A stretch of 32,553 nt of DNA from Shewanella saliphila (lineage in GTDB: Bacteria; Pseudomonadota; Gammaproteobacteria; Enterobacterales; Shewanellaceae): positions 1 through 32,553 of the forward strand of contig NZ_BMQV01000047.1 of the NCBI RefSeq assembly GCF_014648295.1, read 5' to 3'. The notes beneath the pieces are model-generated. The model was given only the letters and a program-made list of their open reading frames with translations. It made no database searches and was not told the origin of the DNA. The position numbers and the translations under genes are program-made. Of this stretch, positions 18,501 through 23,421 are shown piece by piece; position 1 is the stretch's first letter, and every line of letters starts with the position of its first letter.

Positions 18501-18753
18501 ACTGTTGGTTGAGTGACAACTTGGCTTCATTATTAGAGTGCTCAATATTAGTGTAGGTTTGCTGCTCAATTTGCAGCTCAGTAATACTGCCTTCAAGCTC
18601 TGTAATTTGAGTTTGAATATCGAGCGGCTTATTATCAGCTTGATTATTAAGCCCCAGGCGTTTATCGAGCGTGATAGGTGTATTGGCATAAGCGGGCGCC
18701 AACAAACAAGAAAACACAATTACACACAGTAAAAAATACGCTAGACGTAACAT
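15547..18753 (-). CDS. mscM: Large mechanosensitive channel of the MscM/MscK (KefA) type
   Basis: 1068 residues. A signal peptide (about 1-23, ending APAYA) leads into a long Gln-rich, coiled-coil periplasmic domain (to about residue 440). A series of membrane helices follows (from about 450), then the MscS core: the pore helix region WLVAALSVGLGFGLQEIFANFISG, FEKPIRIGDTV, and the cytosolic beta and alpha/beta domain with DWDRKEIIVPNKAFI and VIVKVSVSRDADPTKVE. Such channels open under membrane tension to release solutes at hypo-osmotic shock. The location downstream of psd and rsgA equals E. coli yjeP (mscM, 1107 residues), which favours MscM over MscK. It follows a terminator, so it should have its own promoter. 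Confidence 0.9.
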   Translation of the reverse strand: MLRLAYFLLCVIVFSCLLAPAYANTPITLDKRLGLNNQADNKPLDIQTQITELEGSITELQIEQQTYTNIEHSNNEAKLSLNQQLRDAQKPLALDEEIDLNQQASMAYFHLSELKETESYLTQQIRQISQRQTQLPTLIAQAENALIQHNKTQQAPIETPLGKRNKLQADLLSQHIATLQAERLANPKQLEIVQLQQQVNRLNLSQQESFIELINKQNIEYRQQQTADTIANNLIDEQELADPLSQELSQSNQQYAQQLQTLTSNHSSVVERQQRIEKRYQSQNAQLANVLEQITWVKTNSAFGDRFLQMLQSLPKPPSLDKLQTELADARLQRYQLEQQQALNTQQLDNSQLFNETQVKLLQSQQILIEQLLQGYDQYLAEFAKLRIGYEQLNQLHNTLKNTLNEHLFWVPNAPGIGGLWLIDLTQSTIWLVQPSQLDALQQTWANQSFYWAWWLILLLSCLMAQDMLTPKFNNAISRYSVYVGNVTQDKFKYTIKTLIISLLYALIKPLPVIVAGMIFCRSEQNVVHALGMGVTTIGVSYLIYRFFYLLTIDKGILISHFRRPKNIVNKAQKIMVSFVVISAPLIGLMGFTEALETSLVRNSIGRGAFIIFCILLFMLYKNMMVLIEEYRKNKPNANNLVLVQKTAWAILIVTPIFSALLASVGYYFTAFQLLLQLQISVLLGLGFILIYQLIKRWMLIERRLIAFDRAKAKRAERLAQRERGELNNEPIETYEEPIVDLETISSQSLGLMRSILFLAFFASLLGVLAQTHTAVFSFLDGITLWTTTSTLNGIEQQLPITLKSIMFGIILVGFSAVIAKNLPGLLELMLLQRLDLAPGTSFAITTVSSYLVLFFGMLFGFSTLGMEWSKLQWLVAALSVGLGFGLQEIFANFISGLIILFEKPIRIGDTVTIRDLTGTVSKIQIRATTIVDWDRKEIIVPNKAFITEQLVNWSLSDPITRVIVKVSVSRDADPTKVEMLLHQAVRECDLSLAIPEPEVWFAGFGAHTQDYEVRSYAKDMSARWPLRHNLHKRITKKLKENNVELAYPQMEVHLKSNQKESQVLFKG

Positions 18754-18800
18754 ATCACTAAGCTCAAGTTGGAATAGGCTAATGGTAGCAAACTTAATGA

Positions 18801-18806
18801 ATTATA
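18801..18806 (-). promoter_or_regulatory. Candidate -10 element upstream of mscM
   Basis: A perfect TATAAT on the minus strand, about 50 bases before the mscM ATG; a second perfect TATAAT lies at 18872-18867. Neither has a convincing -35 box at 16-18 bases. Because psd is ended by a terminator, a promoter is expected in this interval. Confidence 0.3.
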
Positions 18807-18893
18807 TTCTATTTTTTTTGAGTCTTTAGGGGCTTTAGCTTAACGCTTTTATGGTAAATCAGATGAATTATAATCATGTTATGTATTGCACAT

Positions 18894-18927
18894 AAAAAAA
18901 GCCGTATCTTAATAAAAATACGGCTTT
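18894..18927 (-). terminator. Intrinsic terminator after psd
   Basis: Ten-base stem AAAGCCGTAT / ATACGGCTTT (18898-18907 and 18918-18927) with a 10-base loop. On the minus strand it is followed by a run of T (A-run 18894-18900 on plus). It separates psd from mscM. Confidence 0.88.
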
Positions 18928-18970
18928 ATTGAGCTTGTTAATTTACAGCTTTTTAGGCGGTTGTTTTAGC

Positions 18971-19852
18971 TTATTCTGCGTCTTTTACTGGCTGATTAAG
19001 CTTTGCAAACACTTGCCCCATACGGGTTGTTTCGCCAGGTTCAACACCGTCGGCAAAAGTTTCAATGGCATCTTGTGCAAATAACATTACCACTGTGCTG
19101 CCCAGTTTAAAACGACCCATTTCAGCGCCTTTTTCTAAGGTTAACGCTTCAGGACCTGTGGTTGGGTAATCCCAGCTAAAGACTTGTTTGCCACCTGGTG
19201 GTGTAACCGTACCGGCCCAAATGGTTTCAATACTGGCCACAATAGTTGCCCCAACAAGTACCATTGCAAGTGGACCTGATGCTGTTTCAAATATGGCCAC
19301 TACGCGCTCGTTACGGGCAAATAACCCTGGCACATTCTGAGCGGTTAATGGATTAACCGAAAATAACTCACCTGGTACGTAGGTCATTTTAGACAAGGTG
19401 CCAGTGATGGGCATATGAATACGATGATAATCTTTTGGTGCGAGGTAAATGGTCGCAAAGTCTCCGCCATCAAAACGTGCAGCATCGTCTTTATTGCCAC
19501 CTAGTAGCGCTTCAGAGGTGTAGCTGTGGCCTTTGGCTTGAAAAATATTACCAGCCTCAATTGGCCCGCACTGGCTTACTGCACCATCAACGGGATGGGC
19601 CATAATATGCGCATCTTGGTTAATTGGGCGAAGCTCTGGCTTTAAAGCTCGGGTAAAAAAGTCATTAAAGGTTTTATAAGCTTCTGGCTCAGGCTGTTTG
19701 GCTTCAGACATATCAATTTTGTACTGTTTGATAAACCATTTAATCGCAGCCGTTGTAATGGCGCCCACTTCTGCAGCAGCAAACTTGCCGACTAAACGCG
19801 ACAGAAAATGTTTGGGCAGCATGTATTGCAAAGCAATTTTAATCGAGTCCAA
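18971..19852 (-). CDS. psd: Phosphatidylserine decarboxylase proenzyme
   Basis: 293 residues. The autocleavage motif LGST is at about 250-253, with Ser252 expected to become the pyruvoyl group after self-cleavage into beta and alpha chains. Other family motifs: FNDFFTRALKPELRP, HPVDGAVSQ with the catalytic Asp, and YHRIHMP with the catalytic His. The enzyme converts phosphatidylserine to phosphatidylethanolamine at the inner membrane. The start is a TTG with AAGGAA 5-6 nt upstream, and the resulting N-terminus DSIKIALQYMLPK aligns with the E. coli protein; no ATG is available until residue 11. It is 53 bases downstream of rsgA on the same strand, as in E. coli. Confidence 0.95.
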   Translation of the reverse strand: MDSIKIALQYMLPKHFLSRLVGKFAAAEVGAITTAAIKWFIKQYKIDMSEAKQPEPEAYKTFNDFFTRALKPELRPINQDAHIMAHPVDGAVSQCGPIEAGNIFQAKGHSYTSEALLGGNKDDAARFDGGDFATIYLAPKDYHRIHMPITGTLSKMTYVPGELFSVNPLTAQNVPGLFARNERVVAIFETASGPLAMVLVGATIVASIETIWAGTVTPPGGKQVFSWDYPTTGPEALTLEKGAEMGRFKLGSTVVMLFAQDAIETFADGVEPGETTRMGQVFAKLNQPVKDAE

Positions 19853-19905
19853 TGTGTTTCCTTTATATTCTCTGGTTGAACCATATGTAGGGTCCAGTCA
19901 TTGTA

Positions 19906-20964
19906 TTATTCATCAATTGCGCGAAAATGTCTCGCATGACGTTGCTCATCTAAACTGGCAATAATACGATGATAGTTGTTAAATCTATCTTGGGTAATGT
20001 GTCCGGCTTCGAGTGCTTCACGCAGAGCGCAACCAGGATCGTCACCGTGTTTACAGTCGCGGAACTTGCAGGTTCCTAAAAAATCTCTAAATTCAATAAA
20101 GCACCAACCTACTCGAGTGGCGTCTAAATGCCATAGCGCAAATTCTCGAACACCTGGTGAGTCAATTAAATCGCCGCCACTTTGAAAATGAAGTAATTTT
20201 GCTGTGGTGGTGGTGTGCTGACCTAATCCTGAGTTGTCTGATACATCACCTATTAATAAGTCTGCTTCAGGCATTAACGCATTTATCAGTGATGACTTGC
20301 CTACTCCGGATTGACCTGCAAATACGCTGACTTTTTCGTTAAGCAAGGCTTTTATGTCTTCTACGCCTTCACCCGTATGGCTACTGACACGGTAAACGGG
20401 GTACCCAATGGCCTGATAACGCGCAAGCGCTTGTTCAATTTCATCCCGGTTTTCATCATTTAATAAATCGATTTTATTTAAAATAATGATCGGTGGAATA
20501 TCGGTGTCTTCACTGGCAACAAGGTAGCGATCGATAATTTGTGTCGTAAAACTGGGGAGTACTGATGACACGATCAATATTTGATCTATGTTGGCGGCAA
20601 TAATTTTAACGCCATCATACAAGTCTGGTCGAGTGAGTGACGATTTACGCGGGTGGACAGCTTCAACAATACCACCAATACTTGAACTCGCTTGCACTTC
20701 AGTGGCTAAGCGAACGATAACGTTATCGCCAGTAACTAAACTGGTTACCGCTCGACGAATATTACAGCGCGACACTGTGCCGTCGCTTGTTTCAATGTCG
20801 GCGTGTTGGCCAAAACGCGAAATCACGACACCCGATTGCTCAGGGCCTAATAAATTGTCCTGTAATTCAGGAGCGTCGTTAGCATCGCTTCGTTTTAGTC
20901 GCTTAGTCTGATTCGCACGCATTCGGCGTAATTGACCTTGGCTTAGTGGTTTCTTTTTACTCAC
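19906..20964 (-). CDS. rsgA: Ribosome small-subunit maturation GTPase RsgA
   Basis: 352 residues with a basic N-terminal tail (SKKKPLSQGQLRRMRANQTKRLKR), an OB-fold, and the circularly permuted GTPase order: G4 LNKIDLL, then G1 AGQSGVGKSSLINAL, then G3 DSPGVREF. A C-terminal zinc knuckle follows (CKFRDCKHGDDPGC, with the His between the Cys pairs). RsgA checks late 30S maturation and is inhibited by ppGpp. The start is GTG with only a weak ribosome site. It is divergent from orn, with 111 bases between them that must hold both promoters. Confidence 0.96.
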   Translation of the reverse strand: MSKKKPLSQGQLRRMRANQTKRLKRSDANDAPELQDNLLGPEQSGVVISRFGQHADIETSDGTVSRCNIRRAVTSLVTGDNVIVRLATEVQASSSIGGIVEAVHPRKSSLTRPDLYDGVKIIAANIDQILIVSSVLPSFTTQIIDRYLVASEDTDIPPIIILNKIDLLNDENRDEIEQALARYQAIGYPVYRVSSHTGEGVEDIKALLNEKVSVFAGQSGVGKSSLINALMPEADLLIGDVSDNSGLGQHTTTTAKLLHFQSGGDLIDSPGVREFALWHLDATRVGWCFIEFRDFLGTCKFRDCKHGDDPGCALREALEAGHITQDRFNNYHRIIASLDEQRHARHFRAIDE

Positions 20965-21075
20965 AGGCTTATCTTCATTAAATAGGTGTTTTTTTGTGTC
21001 TCAAAAAAACAGTATGATACACACTCTTTTATAAAAAAGCCTGAATTTAGGCGATAGACAATATAAGGCGACATA

Positions 21076-21621
21076 ATGGCTGCTGATGCGAATAACCTAA
21101 TTTGGGTTGATTTAGAAATGACTGGTTTAGAACCTGCTGTCGATAGAGTCATTGAAATTGCAACCTTAGTGACTGATCAAGAACTAAATATTATTGCTCA
21201 AGGTCCTGTTTTAGCGATTTATCAAACCGACGAAGTATTGGCCACAATGGATGATTGGAATCAAAAGCATCATGGTGAATCGGGTTTAGTTGACCGTGTT
21301 CGTGCCAGTCAATGCTCAGAGGAAGATGCAATTAGGCAAACAATTGAGTTTTTAGCTCAATATGTGCCTAAAGGTGCATCGCCTATGTGTGGTAATAGCA
21401 TTGGCCAAGATCGCCGTTTTTTAAATAAGTACATGTTAGAACTTGAAGAGTACTTCCATTATCGCAACATCGACGTAAGCACCATTAAAGAATTAGTACG
21501 TCGTTGGAACCCTGAAACCATGAATGGTTTTAGCAAGAAAAATACTCACCAAGCACTCGAAGATATTAAAGAGTCGATCGCAGAATTGCAGTTTTATCGC
21601 AAAGAAGTATTTAAAATTTAA
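21076..21621 (+). CDS. orn: Oligoribonuclease
   Basis: 181 residues, the exact length of E. coli Orn. DEDDh exonuclease motifs are visible: WVDLEMTGL (Asp and Glu), the middle Asp region around GNSIGQDRRFLNKYM, and the terminal THQALEDI (His and Asp). Orn degrades the 2-5 nt RNA fragments left by other nucleases and also pGpG from c-di-GMP. AAGG lies 9-10 bases before the ATG. The neighbouring tRNA-Gly array downstream is the E. coli arrangement (orn-glyVXY). Confidence 0.97.
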   Translation: MAADANNLIWVDLEMTGLEPAVDRVIEIATLVTDQELNIIAQGPVLAIYQTDEVLATMDDWNQKHHGESGLVDRVRASQCSEEDAIRQTIEFLAQYVPKGASPMCGNSIGQDRRFLNKYMLELEEYFHYRNIDVSTIKELVRRWNPETMNGFSKKNTHQALEDIKESIAELQFYRKEVFKI

Positions 21622-21651
21622 CCAATCGAACAATTTTTTTAAAAAAGGGGG

Positions 21652-21679
21652 TTGCAGCATAGTAAAATTTACCTATAAT
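21652..21679 (+). promoter_or_regulatory. Stable-RNA promoter of the tRNA-Gly array
   Basis: TTGCAG (21652-21657) and a perfect TATAAT (21674-21679) with a 16-base spacer, followed directly by a GC-rich discriminator GCGGCC. A GC-rich discriminator is characteristic of ppGpp-repressed rRNA and tRNA promoters, so growth-rate and stringent control is likely. It is 30 bases downstream of the orn stop. Confidence 0.85.
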
Positions 21680-21689
21680 GCGGCCTCAA

Positions 21690-21725
21690 CTTTCTACAGA
21701 GCACCAAACTCTGAATCATAGAAAG
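21690..21725 (+). other. Leader hairpin of the tRNA-Gly transcript
   Basis: CTTTCTA (21690-21696) pairs with TAGAAAG (21719-21725), and inside it CAGAG (21697-21701) pairs with CTCTG (21709-21713) around a 7-base loop. It starts about 10 bases after the -10 box, so it is close to the 5' end of the transcript. It could protect the precursor or guide nuclease entry; that role is inference. Confidence 0.5.
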
Positions 21726-21752
21726 TCGAAATGAAATTTGAAAATTTGAAAT

Positions 21753-21823
21753 GCGACATTAGCTCAGTTGGCACAGGTTGAAAATGATACCTTGTTGATT
21801 GTTTCAAATGAAGCAAACAGTAC
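21753..21823 (+). pseudogene. Degenerate tRNA-Gly unit A (5' half only)
   Basis: Begins with the exact first 19 bases of the tRNA (GCGACATTAGCTCAGTTGG), then departs (CACAGGTTGAAAAT), returns for GATACCTTG, and ends in an unrelated A-rich tail finishing CAAACAGTAC. No T arm or 3' acceptor strand, so it cannot make a tRNA. It abuts unit B with no spacer. Confidence 0.8.
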
Positions 21824-21895
21824 GCGACATTAGCTCAGTTGGTACAGGTTGAAAGACGATACCTTGTTGATTGTTACAAATGAAGCAAACAGTAC
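21824..21895 (+). pseudogene. Degenerate tRNA-Gly unit B (5' half only)
   Basis: A near copy of unit A (72 bases), with GGTACAGG where A has GGCACAGG. Its tail ends CAGTAC at the first base of the intact tRNA-1. It therefore forms the immediate 5' leader that RNase P must remove. Confidence 0.8.
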
Positions 21896-21971
21896 GCGAC
21901 ATTAGCTCAGTTGGTAGAGCGATACCTTGCCAAGGTATAGGTCATCGGTTCGAACCCGATATGTCGCTCCA
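21896..21971 (+). tRNA. tRNA-Gly (anticodon GCC), copy 1
   Basis: 76 bases including encoded CCA. Acceptor GCGACAT / ATGTCGC, D stem GCTC / GAGC, anticodon stem ATACC / GGTAT with loop TTGCCAA (GCC at 21929-21931), T stem ATCGG / CCGAT with loop TTCGAAC. All stems pair perfectly. Reads GGC and GGU. The second tRNA-Gly gene in the array is identical. Confidence 0.97.
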
Positions 21972-21984
21972 AATTTCAGATGAT

Positions 21985-22086
21985 GCGAGCTAGACTCTGT
22001 TGGTAAAGATATACCTTGCCAAGCTAACAGAGATAACAGCGTCATCGGTTCGAACCTCTCTTTGTTTAAAAAGAAAGTTCGCTCCA
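21985..22086 (+). pseudogene. Degenerate tRNA-Gly unit C
   Basis: About 102 bases. A corrupted 5' half (GCGAGCTAGACTCTGTTGGTA) leads to an intact ATACCTTGCCAAG. The bases GTATAG of the true tRNA are then replaced by the insert CTAACAGAGATAACAGC. GTCATCGGTTCGAACC follows, then an insert with a small TCTTT / AAAGA hairpin, and finally TTCGCTCCA. The T stem and anticodon stem are broken. Confidence 0.8.
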
Positions 22087-22106
22087 AATTTCAAGTAATT
22101 TGAAAT

Positions 22107-22178
22107 GCGACATTAGCTCAGTTGGCACAGGTTGAAAGACGATACCTTGCTGATTGTTACAAATGAAGCAAATAGTAC
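22107..22178 (+). pseudogene. Degenerate tRNA-Gly unit D (5' half only)
   Basis: 72 bases, same type as A and B, abutting the intact tRNA-2 with no spacer. The ten bases before it (AATTTGAAAT) and its GGCACAGG match the junction of unit A, whereas its internal GAAAGAC matches B. That suggests a recombinant of the two. Confidence 0.8.
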
Positions 22179-22254
22179 GCGACATTAGCTCAGTTGGTAG
22201 AGCGATACCTTGCCAAGGTATAGGTCATCGGTTCGAACCCGATATGTCGCTCCA
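22179..22254 (+). tRNA. tRNA-Gly (anticodon GCC), copy 2
   Basis: Identical over all 76 bases to copy 1, CCA encoded, anticodon GCC at 22212-22214. It lies 283 bases after copy 1 within the duplicated module. Confidence 0.97.
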
Positions 22255-22261
22255 AATTACA

Positions 22262-22368
22262 GACGACATTAGATTGATTCAGCTGGTAGAGCGATACCTT
22301 GCCAAGCTAACAAAGATAACAGCGTCATCGGTTCGAACCTCTCTTTATTTAAAAGACTGTTCGCTCCA
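22262..22368 (+). pseudogene. Degenerate tRNA-Gly unit E
   Basis: About 107 bases. The D arm has an insertion (GACATTAGattgattCAGCTGGTAGAGC). ATACCTTGCCAAG is kept, then come the CTAACAAAGATAACAGC insert, GTCATCGGTTCGAACC, and the hairpin-bearing T-arm insert ending GACTGTTCGCTCCA. It is the counterpart of unit C in the 283-base duplication, but with a better kept 5' half. Confidence 0.8.
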
Positions 22369-22390
22369 AATTACAAATACTTTTTGATTT

Positions 22391-22466
22391 GCGACATTAG
22401 CTCAGTTGGTAGAGCGATACCTTACCAAGGTATAGGTCATCGGTTCGAACCCGATATGTCGCTCCA
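22391..22466 (+). tRNA. tRNA-Gly with anticodon ACC (variant copy 3)
   Basis: 76 bases, perfectly paired in all four arms and with encoded CCA. It differs from the other two by a single base: anticodon loop TTACCAA instead of TTGCCAA, which places A at position 34 (22424; ACC at 22424-22426). It would read GGU, or GGU/GGC/GGA if A34 were deaminated to inosine. A34 tRNA-Gly is very rare in bacteria. It could be a functional variant, a mutant on its way to a pseudogene, or a base-call error. Confidence 0.9.
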
Positions 22467-22488
22467 AATCAATATTCTCTTTTCAAGC

Positions 22489-22599
22489 TCTCCTTGTTAA
22501 CAATTCTTAGCGAAACTCTACGCGCTAAATCTGTATTGATTTTTGATTTGCGACATTAGCTCAGTTGCGTTAATTATAAGAGTCGATACCCATCTTTTT
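22489..22599 (+). repeat. Direct repeat, first copy (spacer plus 5' part of unit F)
   Basis: About 111 bases, repeated with few changes at 22686-22796 (offset 197). It includes the spacer TGTTAACAATTC..AGCGAAACTC..CGCGCTAAATCTG and the altered tRNA 5' half. Confidence 0.85.
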
Positions 22600-22656
22600 C
22601 CAAGGTATAGGTCATCGGTTCGAACCGCTCTTTGTTAAAAAAGAAAGGTCGCTCCA
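22550..22656 (+). pseudogene. Degenerate tRNA-Gly unit F (expanded loops)
   Basis: 107 bases. Acceptor GCGAC / GTCGC keeps 5 pairs. The D stem GCTC / GAGT keeps 4 (one G-U) around a 17-base loop. The anticodon stem ATACC / GGTAT keeps 5 pairs around a 13-base loop (22591-22603) containing CATCTTTTT in place of TTG. The T stem has lost one C and is followed by a CTCTTTGTTAAAAAAGAAAG insert. It is the most tRNA-like of the broken units. Confidence 0.78.
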
Positions 22657-22685
22657 AATCAATCTTCAATCTTCTATTTTCAATG

Positions 22686-22796
22686 TCTCCCTGTTAACAA
22701 TTCCTAGCGAAACTCTACGCGCTAAATCTGTATTGATTTTTGGTTTGCGACATTAGCTCAGTTGCGTTAATTATAAGAGTCGATACCCATCTTTTT
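22686..22796 (+). repeat. Direct repeat, second copy (spacer plus 5' part of unit G)
   Basis: Second copy of the 22489-22599 repeat. Visible differences are single bases, for example TCTCCCTG against TCTCCTTG and TTTTTGGTTT against TTTTTGATTT. Confidence 0.85.
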
Positions 22797-22864
22797 TCCA
22801 AGCTAGAAGAGATAACAGCGTCATCGGTTCGAACCTCTCTTTGTTTAAAAGACTGTTCGCTCCA
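22747..22864 (+). pseudogene. Degenerate tRNA-Gly unit G
   Basis: 118 bases. The 5' part copies unit F (17-base D loop, CATCTTTTTT insertion), but the 3' part copies unit E (CTAGAAGAGATAACAGC insert, then TTTAAAAGACTGTTCGCTCCA). It looks like a crossover product between the two. The anticodon stem is lost. Confidence 0.78.
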
Positions 22865-22921
22865 AATCACCTTTCTTGCTACAAATCACTCTTATTGCTC
22901 CAAAAGCCCAAACTCTAAAAT

Positions 22922-23003
22922 CCCCATCTTTTTTAGCCAAGCTAACAGAGATAAAAGCGTCATCGGTTCGAACCGCTCTTTGTTAAAAAGAAAGGTCGCT
23001 CCA
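22922..23003 (+). pseudogene. Degenerate tRNA-Gly unit H (3' part only)
   Basis: Lacks the acceptor 5' strand and D arm. Starts with CCCCATCTTTTTTAGCCAAG, then the CTAACAGAGATAAAAGC insert, GTCATCGGTTCGAACC, the hairpin-type insert as in unit F, and GGTCGCTCCA. Last recognisable member of the array. Confidence 0.72.
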
Positions 23004-23421
23004 AATCAACCTTCTCGTTTCAAACTCATTCCTTCAAATTCCTCAGAGCCAAATATTATCAGTTTAATTATCTTTTTGTGTCGCTTATATTCACTCCAAA
23101 TTCTCATCATCAATTAACCTAAATGTTACATGTTTTGTGAAGATACAGAGGTTGTTTAGCGTTTAAAACTTGAACAATATCGGTGTTTTTTAAGCATTGA
23201 GTGTATTTTCACTGTTATTTGCAGGTTTGGATGTTAAAAAAATCTGAGAAGAATTAACAAAACTCGTGATCTATCACTCACTTCTTCATGAATCTCTAAA
23301 TTAGGAGGTGTTAGAGGATTAAAAACATGACATTGCGCAAGTAATTTCCGCTCACAATCTTTGATAATCAACTCAAGATAAATTTTCCTAAGTTGTTAGG
23401 GCTTTAAACGAGGTGTGTATT
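23004..23421. other. Gene-poor stretch after the tRNA array
   Basis: AT-rich, with no convincing gene. A possible last tRNA 3'-end remnant is TGTCGCTTATATTCACTCCAAAT at 23079-23101 (interrupted). No GC-rich hairpin followed by T residues is seen, so the end of the tRNA transcript is not obvious. The downstream part should carry the promoter of the 151-residue gene, but no clear -35/-10 pair stands out. Confidence 0.5.

Larger units (their letters stand above)
21753..23003 (+). repeat. tRNA-Gly array: three full-length genes and at least eight degenerate tRNA-derived units
   Basis: Order of units: half A, half B, tRNA-1, unit C, half D, tRNA-2, unit E, tRNA-3, unit F, unit G, unit H. All keep blocks of tRNA-Gly such as GCGACATTAGCTCAGTTG, GATACC, GTCATCGGTTCGAACC and the 3' end CGCTCCA followed by AAAT. 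Degenerate units carry recurring inserts at the same places. Two nested tandem duplications are visible: B-tRNA1-C against D-tRNA2-E (period about 283) and F with its upstream spacer against G (period 197). All lie on the strand of one promoter and are probably one transcript. Confidence 0.9.

Noticed and set aside
16001..18732. Several plus-strand frames of 60-107 codons opposite mscM
   Set aside because: They are antisense to a clearly coding 1068-residue frame and show low-complexity composition with no ribosome sites.
1..21650. Genomic island or prophage
   Set aside because: No integrase, transposase, phage gene or composition break was seen; gene order is conserved core.
21753..23003. 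CRISPR array or phage-type repeat cluster
   Set aside because: The repeats are 70-118 bases, carry clear tRNA-Gly blocks, vary in spacing and have no unique spacers or cas genes.
21902..23117. Open reading frames across the tRNA array (21902-22087 minus, 22154-22387 plus, 22740-23117 plus)
   Set aside because: They simply translate the tRNA repeats, lack ribosome sites and have no protein-like composition.
23327..23344. Tiny frame MTLRK after AGGAGG
   Set aside because: Five codons only, with a ribosome site too far from the ATG; no evidence that it is translated.
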